Shown here in pieces: positions 29,959 through 39,994 of a DNA stretch of 64,000 bases. The DNA is taken from assembly GCF_001051995.2 (NCBI RefSeq), contig NZ_CP014646.1, positions 2,666,001 through 2,730,000 on the forward strand. The letters run 5' to 3'. A program made the position numbers and the translations under genes. Below the pieces are notes generated by a model that had not been told where the DNA came from, did not search any database, and saw nothing but the letters and a program-made list of their open reading frames with translations. Every line of letters begins with the position of its first letter. Within the stretch, counting starts at the first letter, position 1. This DNA comes from Thauera humireducens. Lineage in GTDB: Bacteria > Pseudomonadota > Gammaproteobacteria > Burkholderiales > Rhodocyclaceae.

Positions 29959-31872
29959 ATGCCGATGTTCGTGCTGTATGAAGAGGACGGGGCCTTCAAG
30001 GCCGGCACGGTCCTCACCGATAACGAAGCCACGCTGCAGGTCGAGAACACCCACGGCAAGCGGGTGAAGCTCAAGCGCGCCAACGTGCTGCTGGAGTTCC
30101 GCGAACCCGGCCCCGCCGACCTGCTGAGCCGTGCCGAGGCCGCCGCGGAGGAACTGGACACCGAGTTCCTGTGGGACGTCTGCGGCGATGGCGAATTCGG
30201 CTTTGTCGACTTCGCCGCCGAATACCAGGGCCGCACGCCCAGCGCAGTGGAATCGGCGGCAATCCTGCTGCGCCTGCACTCCGCCCCGATCTGGTTCCAC
30301 CGCAAGGGCAAGGGGCGCTTCCGCAAGGCGCCGGCCGACATCCTGCAGGCCGCGCTGGCCGGCCTGGAGAAGAAGCGCCAGCAGGCCGCCGCCATCGAGC
30401 ACATGCGCGGCGAACTGGTCGAAGGCCGGATGCCGCCCGAACTCGCCGCCCTGCTGCCGCAGGCGCTGTATCGCCCGGACCGCAACCGCCTCGAGATCAA
30501 GGCGCTGGAAGCGGCGTGCGTCGACACCGGCCTGTCGGCCGCACGGCTGCTGCTCAAGTGCGGTGCGCTCGGCTCGAGCTACGATTTCCACTACAACCGC
30601 TTCCTGTTCGAGCATTTCCCCGAAGGCGCGAGCTTTCCGGCGTTTGCACCGGCCACGCTGCCGGCCGAATTGCCGCGCGCACAGGTTGCGGCCTTCTCGA
30701 TCGACGATGCGTCGACCACCGAGATCGACGACGCCTTCTCGGTCACGCCGCGCGCCGAAGGCGGCTGGCGCATCGGCATCCACATCGCCGCGCCGGCGCT
30801 GGGCTTTGGCCGCGGCACCGCGCTCGACGCCATCGCGCGCCGCCGGCTGTCCACCGTCTACATGCCCGGCGGCAAGATCACCATGCTGCCCGACGACGTG
30901 GTGCAGACCTTCACCCTGGCTGAAGGCCGCGACTGCCCGGCGGTGTCGCTGTACCTGGACCTCACACCCGGGCTGGCCATCGTCGGCGAGGAAAGCCGGG
31001 TCGAAATGGTGCCCATCGTCGCCAACCTGCGCCATCACGACATCGAGCCCGTTTTCAACGACGACACCGTGCATGGCGAGGGCCCCGACTTCGCCTGGAA
31101 GCGCGAGCTGACGCTGCTGTGGGATCTCGCCACGGTGCTCGAGGCCGGGCGCGGCAAGGCCGGAGGCAACGAGGATCGCATCGACTTCGGCTTCAGCGTC
31201 GACTGGACGCAGGAGACCGCCGACGGTCCGGGCCACGTCAGCATCAGCCGGCGCCTGCGCGGCTCGCCCATGGACAAGCTCGTGGCCGAACTGATGATCC
31301 ATGCCAACGTCACCTGGGGCCGCCTGCTCGACGAAGCCGGCGTTCCCGGCCTGTACCGTGCCCAGGGCGGCGGCAAGGTGCGCATGACGACCGTCGCCGC
31401 GCCGCACGAGGGCCTGGGCGTGGAATGCTACGCCTGGTCGAGTTCGCCGCTGCGCCGCTATGTCGACCTGATCAACCAGTGGCAGATCGTGTCGGTGCTC
31501 AAGGGCGAGCCCCCCGCTTTCGCCCCCCGTTCGGCCGACCTGATGGCGGCGCTGCGCGACTTCGAGCTCACCTACGCCGAGTACGCCGAATTCCAGCGCG
31601 GCATGGAGCGCTACTGGTGCCTGCGCTGGCTGCGACAGCATGGGCGCGGCGAGGTTGATGCGGTGGTGCTGCGCGAGAACGTCGTGCGCCTGACGGAGAT
31701 CCCGCTCGTGTTCAAGGTGCCGTCGATGCCGCTGCAGTTGCCGGGCAGCGAAGTACGCCTGTTCGTCGAGCACACCGACCTGCTCGATGTGGAGATCGAG
31801 GCCCGCTTCGTGCGCACTCTGTCCGAGCCGGACCCGGCCGGTTCGACGCCCCATCCCTTCGACCCGCTCTGA
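29959..31872 (+). CDS. RNB-domain exoribonuclease (RNase II/R family)
   Basis: 637 aa 3'-5' exoribonuclease. The catalytic Asp cluster is in SIDDASTTEIDDAF near residue 255, and the conserved YMPGGKITMLP follows. SSPLRRYVDLINQWQ near residue 495 is the C-terminal RNB signature. It is shorter than RNase R (about 800 aa) and lacks the usual cold-shock and basic tail layout. It begins with a different N-terminal domain, so it is probably the short proteobacterial RNB paralogue. RNA substrates are not predictable. Confidence 0.87.
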   Translation: MPMFVLYEEDGAFKAGTVLTDNEATLQVENTHGKRVKLKRANVLLEFREPGPADLLSRAEAAAEELDTEFLWDVCGDGEFGFVDFAAEYQGRTPSAVESAAILLRLHSAPIWFHRKGKGRFRKAPADILQAALAGLEKKRQQAAAIEHMRGELVEGRMPPELAALLPQALYRPDRNRLEIKALEAACVDTGLSAARLLLKCGALGSSYDFHYNRFLFEHFPEGASFPAFAPATLPAELPRAQVAAFSIDDASTTEIDDAFSVTPRAEGGWRIGIHIAAPALGFGRGTALDAIARRRLSTVYMPGGKITMLPDDVVQTFTLAEGRDCPAVSLYLDLTPGLAIVGEESRVEMVPIVANLRHHDIEPVFNDDTVHGEGPDFAWKRELTLLWDLATVLEAGRGKAGGNEDRIDFGFSVDWTQETADGPGHVSISRRLRGSPMDKLVAELMIHANVTWGRLLDEAGVPGLYRAQGGGKVRMTTVAAPHEGLGVECYAWSSSPLRRYVDLINQWQIVSVLKGEPPAFAPRSADLMAALRDFELTYAEYAEFQRGMERYWCLRWLRQHGRGEVDAVVLRENVVRLTEIPLVFKVPSMPLQLPGSEVRLFVEHTDLLDVEIEARFVRTLSEPDPAGSTPHPFDPL

Positions 31873-31881
31873 CACGGCGCG

Positions 31882-32793
31882 ATGAAAGCACGCCCGCCCA
31901 ATCCCGACCTCAAGACCCCGACGCCCGCCGCGCGGCGCATCGGCTTGCGGCGGTTCGGCGGCCCCGTGCTGGCGACGGCCTTCGTGATCTCGCTGGGCGT
32001 GCATGCTGCGCTGCTGAGCCTGCAGTTCCGCATGCCCGAAGCCAAGCCGACCCGGGACAAGGGGCTCGAGGTCGTGCTCGTCAACGCCCGCCACGCCAAG
32101 GCGCCGGCGCAGGCCGACGTGCTGGCGCAAGCCAACGTCGACGGAGGCGGCACCTCGGAGCAGCAGGCGCGCCCCAAGTCGCCGCTGCCGCCCCAGCCCG
32201 CCCGGCGTGAAGGCGACGCGCTGGTCGAAGCCAAGCGCCGCACGCAGGAGCCCGTACGCGAGCAGAAACAGGTGCTCACGCGCGACAAGGCACCCGCCAA
32301 GGTGGCCGCAGCGCCGAAGCAGGTCGAGCAACCGACGCCGGCGCCGCAGGTGAGCGGGCTGGACCTGCTCGACAGCGCCGCTGCAGTCGCGCGCCTCGAG
32401 GCCGAGATCGACCGCAAGCTGGACGATCTGGCCAAGCGCCCGCGCAAGCAGTTCATCGGCGCCAAGGCCAAGGAGTACCGCTTTGCCCAGTACGTCGAGG
32501 ACTGGCGCCTCAAGGTAGAGCGTGTCGGCACCCTGAACTACCCCGACGCCGCGCGCGGCCGCCTCTACGGCAGCCTGCTGCTGTCGGTCACGATCCGCGC
32601 CGACGGCAACGTCGACAAGGTCGAGGTGCATCGCAGCTCCGGCCACAAGGTGCTGGACGAGGCCGCGATGCGCATCGTCAAGCTTGCCGCACCCTACGCC
32701 CCCTTCCCGCCCGACATCCGGCGCGACACCGACATCATCGAGATCACCCGCACCTGGTCCTTCACCAATACCGACCAGGTTCGCGCCAACTGA
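31882..32793 (+). CDS. TonB-family energy transducer
   Basis: 303 aa. A cytoplasmic Arg-rich lead is followed by one membrane helix (about 30-50) and a long Lys/Pro/Ala/Gln-rich periplasmic spacer. The C-terminal TonB domain contains [19 protein letters not shown] and [14 protein letters not shown]. TonB proteins couple ExbB/ExbD to outer-membrane transporters, but no exbB, exbD or receptor gene is adjacent. It sits 9 bp before aroE. Confidence 0.88.
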   Translation: MKARPPNPDLKTPTPAARRIGLRRFGGPVLATAFVISLGVHAALLSLQFRMPEAKPTRDKGLEVVLVNARHAKAPAQADVLAQANVDGGGTSEQQARPKSPLPPQPARREGDALVEAKRRTQEPVREQKQVLTRDKAPAKVAAAPKQVEQPTPAPQVSGLDLLDSAAAVARLEAEIDRKLDDLAKRPRKQFIGAKAKEYRFAQYVEDWRLKVERVGTLNYPDAARGRLYGSLLLSVTIRADGNVDKVEVHRSSGHKVLDEAAMRIVKLAAPYAPFPPDIRRDTDIIEITRTWSFTNTDQVRAN

Positions 32794-32801
32794 GACCCAC
32801 C

Positions 32802-33635
32802 ATGGACCGCTACGCCGTCATCGGCCATCCGATCGCCCACAGCAAGTCCCCGCAGATCCACGCCGCCTTCGCCCGCCAGACGGCGCAGGATCTCGGCTAC
32901 GAGGCGATCCTCGCACCGCTCGACGGCTTTGTCGCCACGGTGCAGGCCTTCCGCGCAGCAGGCGGCCGCGGCATGAACGTGACCGTGCCGTTCAAGCTCG
33001 AAGCCTTCGCGCTCGCCGACCGCCACACACCGCGTGCGCGGGCCGCCGGTGCGGTCAACACCCTGGCGTTCGACGCTGACGGCATCCTCGGCGACAACAC
33101 CGACGGCGCGGGCCTGGTGCGCGACCTCACGGTCAACCTCGACTGCCCCCTGCAGGGCCGCCGCGTGCTGCTGCTCGGCGCCGGCGGCGCGGCGCGCGGT
33201 GCCATCCTGCCCATCCTCGATGAACGCCCGACCGCCCTGGTGATTGCCAACCGGACCGTCGCCAGGGCCGAGGAACTCGCCCGGGTTTTCGCCGCCGAAG
33301 CCGGCGACACGCAGCTGAGCGCCAGCAGCTTCGCCGCGCTGGCCGGCCAGTCGTTCGACGTCGTCATCAACGCCACCGCCGCCAGCCTCGACGATGACGT
33401 GCCGCCGCTGCCGCCAGGCCTGTATGCATCCGGCGCACTCGCTTACGACATGATGTACGGCCGGGGCGACACGCCGTTCATGACGGCGGCCCGCGCCGAT
33501 GGCGCGGCCCGCGTGGCAGACGGCCTCGGCATGCTGGTCGAGCAGGCCGCCGAAAGCTTCACCCTGTGGCGCGGCGTCCGGCCCGACAGCCGAGCGGTGC
33601 TGGCCGAGCTGCGGCGCCAGATCGACGCCGGCTGA
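32802..33635 (+). CDS. aroE: shikimate dehydrogenase
   Basis: NADP-dependent reduction of 3-dehydroshikimate in the aromatic amino acid pathway. 277 aa. Substrate pocket SKSPQIH, catalytic Lys in [11 protein letters not shown] (residue 66), Asp in DNTDGAG, and nucleotide-binding [10 protein letters not shown]. Close to mtgA downstream (6 bp). Confidence 0.96.
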   Translation: MDRYAVIGHPIAHSKSPQIHAAFARQTAQDLGYEAILAPLDGFVATVQAFRAAGGRGMNVTVPFKLEAFALADRHTPRARAAGAVNTLAFDADGILGDNTDGAGLVRDLTVNLDCPLQGRRVLLLGAGGAARGAILPILDERPTALVIANRTVARAEELARVFAAEAGDTQLSASSFAALAGQSFDVVINATAASLDDDVPPLPPGLYASGALAYDMMYGRGDTPFMTAARADGAARVADGLGMLVEQAAESFTLWRGVRPDSRAVLAELRRQIDAG

Positions 33636-33641
33636 GACCGG

Positions 33642-34343
33642 ATGCGGCCGCCACGCACCTGGCTGGGCTGGCTCGGACGCGCGCTGCTGGCGGCCCTGCT
33701 GCTGTTGTTGTTCTGGCAGGCCATCCTGTTCACGCAGGTCATCTGGTGGAGCCGCTTCGACCCCGGCAGCACCAGTTTCATGCGCATGCGGCTGGCCGAG
33801 CTGCGGCAGACCGACCCCAAGGCCACGCTGCGCCACCAGTGGGTGCCCTACGAGCGCATTTCCGTGCATCTCAAGCGTGCGGTGGTCGCCGCCGAGGACG
33901 ATCGCTTCCTCGACCACGAGGGCTTCGACTGGGAAGGCATCCAGCGCGCACTGGAAAGGAACGAACGCAAGGGGCGGCTCGCCGCCGGCGGCTCGACGAT
34001 CTCGCAACAGCTGGCGAAGAATCTCTTCCTGTCGCCATCCCGGAGCTGGCTGCGCAAGGCGCAGGAAGCGGTGATCACGGTGATGATCGAACGCACCTGG
34101 GACAAGCGCCGCATCCTCGAGGTCTATCTGAACGTGGTCGAATGGGGCAACGGCCTGTTTGGCGCCGAGGCTGCCGCGCGTCGCTACTACGGCGTCCCGG
34201 CCTCGCAGCTCGGCCCCGGACAGGCTGCGCGACTCGCGGTGATGCTGCCCAACCCGCGCCGCTACGAGCACAACTACGGCCCGCGCCTCGCCGCCCACGC
34301 CGACCGCATCCAGCGCCGCATGGCAGCCTCGCAGGTGCCCTGA
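33642..34343 (+). CDS. mtgA: monofunctional peptidoglycan glycosyltransferase
   Basis: Polymerises lipid II into glycan strands (GT51) without a transpeptidase domain. 233 aa with one N-terminal membrane anchor (about 6-30). The catalytic Glu lies in VVAAEDDRFLDHEGF, and GGSTISQQLAKNLFL and KRRILEVYLN are family signatures. The aroE-mtgA order is conserved in many proteobacteria. Confidence 0.95.
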   Translation: MRPPRTWLGWLGRALLAALLLLLFWQAILFTQVIWWSRFDPGSTSFMRMRLAELRQTDPKATLRHQWVPYERISVHLKRAVVAAEDDRFLDHEGFDWEGIQRALERNERKGRLAAGGSTISQQLAKNLFLSPSRSWLRKAQEAVITVMIERTWDKRRILEVYLNVVEWGNGLFGAEAAARRYYGVPASQLGPGQAARLAVMLPNPRRYEHNYGPRLAAHADRIQRRMAASQVP

Positions 34344-34488
34344 CGCCCGACCGCGAGGCACTCGCGGTGCACTGCAGCAAATCCTGCCCTCGATCAAGCG
34401 GAACTGCGGCCACAAGACGTTCGCGAAGGGTCGCGTGCGGCGCACCAAGCCCGTAGAATTCGGGTTCAAACCGCAACCGGCCGCGCCC

Positions 34489-35931
34489 ATGACGCAGGAA
34501 GAGGAACTCCACCCCGACGACGTTCAACAGCACCTGCGTGAAGTGCAGGAGCTGCTCGCACGCCAGAAGGTCGTCGAGGACCTCGTCCATCGCCAGGACA
34601 TGCCGCGCCACGAGCTGGTCGAGAACCTCGTGCACAAGCAGCATGAGGCCAGCCTGCGCGCCAAGCTCGACGAACTCCACCCGGCGGACATCGCCTACAT
34701 CCTCGAGGCGCTGCCGCTCGAGGAGCGTCTGTACGTCTGGGACCTGGTCAAGGCCGAGCGCGACGGCGAGATCCTGCTGGAAGTCTCGGATGCGGTACGC
34801 GAATCGCTGATCGAGACGATGGCGCCGGAAGAGCTGAAGGCCGCCGCCGAATCGCTCGACGCCGACGAACTCGCCGACCTCGCGCCCGACCTGCCGCCGG
34901 AGGTCATCCAGGACGTCTTCCAGTCGCTCGACACCGAGGGGCGCGAGCAGTTGCGCACTGCGATGTCCTACCCGGAGGACTCGGTCGGCGCACTCATGGA
35001 TTTCGACATGGTGACGGTGCGTGAGGACGTCACGCTCGAAGTGGTGCTGCGCTACCTGCGCCGCTTCGACGAACTGCCCGACCACACCGACAAGCTCTTC
35101 GTCGTGGACCGCGAGGACCACCTGAAGGGCATCCTGACGCTGGAAAGCCTGCTGATCAGCGACCCCGAGCTGGAGGTCGCCGAGGTCATGCGCTCGGAGA
35201 CGGTGATCAGCTTCACCCCCGAGGACGAGGCGGACGAGGCCGCCCAGGCCTTCGAGCGCTATGACCTGATCTCCGCCCCGGTCGTCGACAGCGAGAAGCG
35301 CGTGATCGGACGCCTGACGGTGGCCGATGTGGTCGACTTCATCCGCGAGGAGTCCGAGGCCGAGATCCTGAGCAAGGCCGGCCTGCGCGAGGAGGAGGAC
35401 ATCTTCGCGTCGGTGTGGGACTCGGTGAAGAACCGCTGGGCGTGGCTGGCGATCAACCTGGTGACGGCCTTCGTGGCCTCGCGGGTGATCGGCCTGTTCG
35501 AGGATTCGATCGAGAAGCTGGTAGCGCTGGCTGCGCTGATGCCGATCGTGGCCGGCATCGGTGGCAACTCGGGCAACCAGACGACGACGATGATCGTGCG
35601 CGCGATCGCGATGGGTCAGGTGGAGCAGTCGGCCATGCAGCGCCTGCTGAAGAAGGAACTGGGGGTAGCGCTGTTCAACGGCCTGGTCTGGGGGGGGCTA
35701 CTGGGCGTGCTGGCATGGTGGCTGTACGGCAGCGCGTCGCTGGGTGCGGTGATGACCAGCGCGATGACGCTGAACCTGCTGCTGGCCGCGAGCGCCGGGG
35801 TGATGATCCCGATGCTGCGCCAGCGCTTGGGCGCAGACCCAGCAATTGGCGGCTCGGTGATGATCACCGCGCTCACGGATTCGGGGGGCTTCTTCATCTT
35901 CCTGGGGCTGGCGACGCTGTTCCTGATGTAA
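34489..35931 (+). CDS. mgtE: magnesium transporter MgtE
   Basis: Mg2+ channel of 480 aa. An acidic N domain and two CBS repeats act as a magnesium sensor (about 20-290). Five C-terminal membrane helices follow, including the signature GIGGNSGNQTTTM. The frame is open 18 codons upstream, but MTQEEELHPDDVQ is the likely start. Confidence 0.94.
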   Translation: MTQEEELHPDDVQQHLREVQELLARQKVVEDLVHRQDMPRHELVENLVHKQHEASLRAKLDELHPADIAYILEALPLEERLYVWDLVKAERDGEILLEVSDAVRESLIETMAPEELKAAAESLDADELADLAPDLPPEVIQDVFQSLDTEGREQLRTAMSYPEDSVGALMDFDMVTVREDVTLEVVLRYLRRFDELPDHTDKLFVVDREDHLKGILTLESLLISDPELEVAEVMRSETVISFTPEDEADEAAQAFERYDLISAPVVDSEKRVIGRLTVADVVDFIREESEAEILSKAGLREEEDIFASVWDSVKNRWAWLAINLVTAFVASRVIGLFEDSIEKLVALAALMPIVAGIGGNSGNQTTTMIVRAIAMGQVEQSAMQRLLKKELGVALFNGLVWGGLLGVLAWWLYGSASLGAVMTSAMTLNLLLAASAGVMIPMLRQRLGADPAIGGSVMITALTDSGGFFIFLGLATLFLM

Positions 35932-36015
35932 GCAGAATGCGCCGCTGGTGAGATGCGGCCGCGTTACCGGACGCTCGCAGGCGTCTCCGCTCGATCGCTC
36001 GCGGCGGGGACGCGC

Positions 36016-36087
36016 GCGGGGTGCTCCTTCCGGGTCTGCGGAACTCGCTTCGCTCGGACAGTCCTCGCCCCTTCAGGAGCACCCCGC
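36016..36087 (+). repeat. palindromic repeat, copy A
   Basis: Perfect 13-bp arms (36016-36028 with 36075-36087) flank a core containing CTGCGGAACTCGC, TTCG and GACAGTCCTCGCC. The same core recurs in reverse in copy B. Both fit an intergenic REP-like element or a large bidirectional terminator. Confidence 0.75.
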
Positions 36088-36219
36088 ACGCATCCTTGAA
36101 TCGTGCAAGGTGCTCAACGCAAAGCGCCCAGCGGGTCAGCGCTGCCGGCAACGCTCGAAGCGACGGGACCCACTGTCGACATGCGCAGGTCTTTCAGCCT
36201 GCGAGCGACGACCACCGTA

Positions 36220-36317
36220 GCCGGGGAGGCGCGGGGTATGCGTGAAGAGGCGAGGACTGTCTGAGCCCGAAGGGCGAGTTCCGCAGCCTCGGAAGGCATA
36301 CCCCGCGCCTCCCCGGC
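36220..36317 (-). repeat. palindromic repeat, copy B
   Basis: Perfect 21-bp arms (36220-36240 with 36297-36317) of different sequence from copy A flank a core that, read on the minus strand, again contains CTGCGGAACTCGC, TTCG and GACAGTCCTCGCC. The core is shared but the arms differ, so each arm pair appears to have kept its own complementarity. Confidence 0.75.
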
Positions 36318-36339
36318 GGATCGACAAACCAAACCCTTG

Positions 36340-37623
36340 TCAGCCCAGCTGCGCAAACACCTCACGCGCCGCCGCCACCGTCGCGTCGATCTCCGCAGCG
36401 CCGTGCGCCGCCGATACGAAGCCGGCCTCGAAGGCCGAGGGCGCGAAGTAGTGGCCGGCCTCCAGCATGGCGTGGAAGAAGCGGTTGAAGCGCTCCTTGT
36501 CGGAGGCCATCACATCGGCGAACGAAGCCGGCACCTTGTCGGCGAAATAGACGCCGAACATGCCGCCCACCGAATCCGCGCTGAAGGTGATGCCAGCGTC
36601 CTTGGCCGCCGCGGCAAGCCCGCTGACGAGGCGCTGGGTGCTGGCGGCCAGGGCTTCGTAGAAACCGGGTTCGCGCGTCAGCTTCAGCGACACCATGCCC
36701 GCGGCCACCGCCACCGGGCTGCCCGACAGCGTGCCGGCCTGGTAAACGCTGCCGAGCGGCGCGATCTTCTGCATGATGTCGCGGCGACCGCCGAAGGCGC
36801 CCACCGGCATGCCACCGCCGATGACCTTGCCCAGCGTCGTCAGGTCGGGCGTGATGCCCGTCAGCCCGGCCACGCCCTGCGGACCGACGCGGAAGCCGGT
36901 CATGACCTCGTCGAAGATCAGCACCGCACCGTATTCGGTGCAGAGGCGGCGCAGGCCCTCGAGGAAGCCCGGCTGCGGCTTGATCAGATTCATGTTGCCG
37001 GCCACCGGCTCGACGATGATGGCGGCGATCTCGTCGCCGCGCGCCTTGAACGCGTCCTCGACCTGCTGCAAGTCGTTGAAGTCGAGCACGATGGTGTGCT
37101 TGGCGAAGTCGGCCGGCACGCCGCCCGAGGACGGGTTGCCGAAAGTCAGCAAGCCGGAACCGGCCTTCACCAGCAGGCTGTCGGCGTGGCCGTGATAGCA
37201 GCCCTCGAACTTGATGATCGCGTCGCGACCGGTGAAACCGCGCGCCAGGCGGATCGCGCTCATCGTCGCTTCGGTGCCGGAACTGACGAGGCGCACCATC
37301 TCGACGGAAGGCAGCAGCGCGCAGATCAGCTCGGCCATCTCGACTTCGCTCTCGGTCGGCGCGCCGAAGGACAGGCCCTTCAGCGCCGCCTCGCGCACCG
37401 CCTCGACGATGGCCGGGTGGGCATGGCCGGCAATCGCCGGTCCCCACGAGCCGACATAGTCGATGTAGGCCTTGCCGTCGGCGTCCCACACGCGCGCACC
37501 CTCGGCGCGCTCGAGGAAGCGCGGCGTGCCGCCGACCGAACGGAAGGCACGGACGGGCGAATTGACGCCCCCGGGGATCGTCTGCTGGGCGCGGTGGAAG
37601 AGGGTTTCGTTGCGACTGGTCAT
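36340..37623 (-). CDS. hemL: glutamate-1-semialdehyde 2,1-aminomutase
   Basis: PLP enzyme forming 5-aminolevulinate from glutamate-1-semialdehyde, the C5 heme route. 427 aa. PLP lysine in [19 protein letters not shown]-terminal [11 protein letters not shown] and the Asp in [10 protein letters not shown]. Downstream of thiD-thiE on the same strand, 106 bp after thiE. Confidence 0.97.
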   Translation of the reverse strand: MTSRNETLFHRAQQTIPGGVNSPVRAFRSVGGTPRFLERAEGARVWDADGKAYIDYVGSWGPAIAGHAHPAIVEAVREAALKGLSFGAPTESEVEMAELICALLPSVEMVRLVSSGTEATMSAIRLARGFTGRDAIIKFEGCYHGHADSLLVKAGSGLLTFGNPSSGGVPADFAKHTIVLDFNDLQQVEDAFKARGDEIAAIIVEPVAGNMNLIKPQPGFLEGLRRLCTEYGAVLIFDEVMTGFRVGPQGVAGLTGITPDLTTLGKVIGGGMPVGAFGGRRDIMQKIAPLGSVYQAGTLSGSPVAVAAGMVSLKLTREPGFYEALAASTQRLVSGLAAAAKDAGITFSADSVGGMFGVYFADKVPASFADVMASDKERFNRFFHAMLEAGHYFAPSAFEAGFVSAAHGAAEIDATVAAAREVFAQLG

Positions 37624-37729
37624 GGTGCTTTGGTCCTGGACTGCATTCGAAAGACGGCATTGTCGCGCCCCGGGCCGGGTCGGTCCACCACACGGATCAA
37701 GAACGCCGCGGGACGCAGGCCGCCCCGCG

Positions 37730-38380
37730 TCAGAAAAGCGCGCGATAGGCGGCGGCGCGCGCCGTCGGGTCCGCCGCGCCGAACACGTCGCTCACCACGG
37801 CGATCAGATCGGCCCCGGCCGCGATCACCTGCGGCGCGTTCTCCAGCGAAATGCCGCCGATCGCCGCCACCGGCAGGCCGAGTTCGTCGCGCGCGCGCGT
37901 CACAAGCGCGAGTGCCGAGGGCGGGGCGTGAGGCTTGGTGGGCGAGGGGAACATCGCACCAAAGGCAAGGTAATCGACCCCCGCTGCAGCGCCCGCCTCC
38001 GCGCGCCCCCAGTCGGCGTAGCAGGTCACGCCGAGGATGCGGCCTTCGCCCAGCGCGCGACGCGCCACCGCCGGATCGCCGTCGTCACGCCCCAGATGGA
38101 CACCGTCTGCGCCGATCTCGAGCGCCAGCGACAGGTCGTCGTTGATGATCAGGGGCACCCCGGCCGCGCGGCACAACGCCAGCAGCGCCTCCGCCTGTTC
38201 GCGCCGTTCGGCGCCGGCAACACGCTTGTTCCGATACTGCAACAAGGCCGGCCGACCGGCGAGCACGCGGCGGGTCAGCTCGACGAGGCGCGCGCCATCG
38301 GTCTCGTCGGGGGTGATGGCGTACAAGCCGCGCAAGGGCCCGGATGCCCGGACCTGCGACGAAGGCATCCGCTCACTCAT
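37730..38380 (-). CDS. thiE: thiamine phosphate synthase
   Basis: Joins HMP pyrophosphate and thiazole phosphate to thiamine phosphate. 216 aa. [27 protein letters not shown], the pyrophosphate loop [11 protein letters not shown], and [10 protein letters not shown] are all intact. The ATG at 38380 overlaps the end of the ThiD gene by 8 bases (ATGAGTGA), indicating coupled translation; MPSSQ at 38368 is an alternative. Confidence 0.95.
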   Translation of the reverse strand: MSERMPSSQVRASGPLRGLYAITPDETDGARLVELTRRVLAGRPALLQYRNKRVAGAERREQAEALLALCRAAGVPLIINDDLSLALEIGADGVHLGRDDGDPAVARRALGEGRILGVTCYADWGRAEAGAAAGVDYLAFGAMFPSPTKPHAPPSALALVTRARDELGLPVAAIGGISLENAPQVIAAGADLIAVVSDVFGAADPTARAAAYRALF

Positions 38381-39230
38381 CTTCCGCGCCCTTGCCACGT
38401 GCCCAGAAGAAGCGGTCCGGCAGTGCAAGCCCCATGCCCGGCCGATAGGCATGGCGCAGCGCCTGCTGGGTGAACTCCTGCGCCTCGCGTACCGCCTCGG
38501 CAACCGCCATGCCGTGCGCCAGCGCGGCGGCCACCGCAGCGGCCAGCGTCGTCCCTGCGCCCAGATAGCGCTCGGCCAGCCGCGGCCAGGCATCGGTGCG
38601 CAGCACGCCGTCGTGTGCGACCAGGGTGTTGACGACCTGTGGCCCGTGCGCAGCCCCGTCGGTCAGCAGGATGAACTCCGTGCCGCAGGCCAGCACCCGC
38701 TCGAGCGCGTCATCGACGCCGGGCTCTTCGCCCTCCTCGCCCTCGTCCTCGGCGAACTCCCCCGTCATGCCGGCGAGCCGGCACAGCTCATGGCGCCCCA
38801 CCACCAGCAGCGTGGTCTGGGGCAGGATCAGGTCCGCCAGCGCAGACGCCATCTCCTCGCCGCGTTCGGTCGTGTCGTTGGCTGAATACAGCGCGGGCTC
38901 CACCACGAGGGGCAGCTCGGGATAGTCGGACAGGATCTCGGCGATGGCCGCGATGTTCTCCACGCTGCCCGCGAACCCGAGCTTGAACCCCGCGACCGGG
39001 ATGTCCTCCAGCACGGCCCTCGCCTGTGCCACGACCACCTCGGGCGCCTGCGTCCACGCCTCCTCGACCGCCCGCGTGTCACGCGCGATCGCCGCCGTCT
39101 GCACGGCCAGCGGATGGCAGCCCATGCTCGACAAAGTCAGCACATCGGCGACGATTCCGCCGCCGGCGGTCGTATCACCCGCCCCTAGACAGAGCACTGC
39201 TGGAGGCACTTCCGGAATCTCGATTGGCAT
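38373..39230 (-). CDS. ThiD-like hydroxymethylpyrimidine kinase, divergent active site
   Basis: Ribokinase-fold protein of 285 aa related to HMP/HMP-P kinase. Standard ThiD motifs are altered: GSDPSGGAGIQAD reads [14 protein letters not shown], the GTGCT anion-hole motif with its Cys reads GAGTT, and an acidic insert (EDEGEEGEE) lies near residue 175. Its overlap with thiE suggests it still serves the thiamine pathway, but activity cannot be assumed. The start is the ATG giving MPIEIPEV; a GTG at 39248 would add six residues. Confidence 0.8.
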   Translation of the reverse strand: MPIEIPEVPPAVLCLGAGDTTAGGGIVADVLTLSSMGCHPLAVQTAAIARDTRAVEEAWTQAPEVVVAQARAVLEDIPVAGFKLGFAGSVENIAAIAEILSDYPELPLVVEPALYSANDTTERGEEMASALADLILPQTTLLVVGRHELCRLAGMTGEFAEDEGEEGEEPGVDDALERVLACGTEFILLTDGAAHGPQVVNTLVAHDGVLRTDAWPRLAERYLGAGTTLAAAVAAALAHGMAVAEAVREAQEFTQQALRHAYRPGMGLALPDRFFWARGKGAEDE

Positions 39231-39254
39231 GAGCGAGAAGTCCGCCACAGGAGG

Positions 39255-39270
39255 TGGCAGGAACTATGCG
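39255..39270 (+). promoter_or_regulatory. candidate sigma54 promoter before rubredoxin
   Basis: TGGCAGG-N4-ATGC has the GG and GC elements exactly 10 bases apart, as -24/-12 promoters require, with two mismatches to TGGCACG-N4-TTGC. The start would be near 39281, 25 bases before rubredoxin. Chance occurrence is possible. Confidence 0.3.
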
Positions 39271-39305
39271 TTAATATTGCACCCAATTTTACTCCTGCCT
39301 CCGGA

Positions 39306-39497
39306 ATGAGTCGAAAGATGGCCGATACGCCTTACAAGACCTACATGTGCCTGATCTGCGGTTTCATCTACGACGAAGCCGCCGGCCTGCCCGAAGAGGG
39401 CATTCCGCCCGGAACGCGCTGGGAAGACGTCCCGCCGAACTGGACCTGCCCTGAATGCCAGGCGCGTAAGGAAGATTTCGAACTCGTCGAGATCTGA
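39306..39497 (+). CDS. rubredoxin
   Basis: One-iron electron carrier of 63 aa. Iron ligands C15, C18, C48 and C51 in [12 protein letters not shown] and [14 protein letters not shown]. The redox partner is unknown. It is divergent from thiD and lies just before the pil chemosensory operon, an arrangement I recall as common in betaproteobacteria. The start may be Met5. Confidence 0.95.
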   Translation: MSRKMADTPYKTYMCLICGFIYDEAAGLPEEGIPPGTRWEDVPPNWTCPECQARKEDFELVEI

Positions 39498-39578
39498 GCA
39501 CCGCGCCACTCCCCGACGCCCGACGCCGGATCGAGATCCCGACGGGCGCGCACCACGTACAACCCGAGGACAGCTTGC

Positions 39579-39968
39579 ATGGACCTTGCCGGACTGAAGG
39601 TGATGGTCATCGATGACAGCAACACGATTCGCCGCAGCGCAGAGATCTTTCTCGGCCAGTCCGGCTGTCAGGTGCTGCTCGCCGAGGATGGCTTCGACGC
39701 CCTGGCGAAGATCGCCGACCACAACCCCGACGTGATCTTCGTCGACATCATGATGCCGCGGCTGGACGGCTACCAGACCTGCGCCCTGATCAAGAAAAAC
39801 CCGCGGCTGGCCTCGACCCCCGTGATCATGCTGTCATCGCGCGACGGGCTGTTCGATCGCGCGCGCGGCCGCATGGTGGGTTCGGACGAATACCTCACCA
39901 AGCCTTTCACCAAGGACAGCCTGCTGAAGGCCGTTGCCCAGCACTCCGGTCGCAGCAGCACCACCTGA
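39579..39968 (+). CDS. pilG: twitching motility response regulator PilG
   Basis: Stand-alone CheY-like receiver of 129 aa. Acidic pair in MVIDDSNTIRR, phosphoacceptor Asp in VIFVDIMMPRLDGY (about residue 57), and Lys in YLTKPF. In Pseudomonas, PilG relays signals from the ChpA kinase to pilus extension. First gene of pilGHIJ-chpA. Confidence 0.94.
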   Translation: MDLAGLKVMVIDDSNTIRRSAEIFLGQSGCQVLLAEDGFDALAKIADHNPDVIFVDIMMPRLDGYQTCALIKKNPRLASTPVIMLSSRDGLFDRARGRMVGSDEYLTKPFTKDSLLKAVAQHSGRSSTT

Positions 39969-39994
39969 ATCAACCCTCCCCAGGACTTCACACG

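Larger units (their letters stand above)
35932..36339. other. gene-free region between convergent mgtE and hemL
   Basis: About 400 bases with no credible gene. It holds two imperfect copies of one palindromic element in opposite orientation (36016-36087 and 36220-36317). The sequence between the copies shows nothing recognisable. Confidence 0.8.

Noticed and set aside
29905..32646. A 913-residue open frame antisense to the RNB nuclease and tonB
   Set aside because: Composition is shadow-like, and it spans the gap between two real genes.
36337..38145. A 602-residue plus-strand frame opposite hemL and thiE
   Set aside because: It covers two recognisable minus-strand genes and reads as His/Arg-rich shadow.
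39231..39305. TPP riboswitch before thiD
   Set aside because: The intergenic region is only about 75 bases and shows no thi-box helices.
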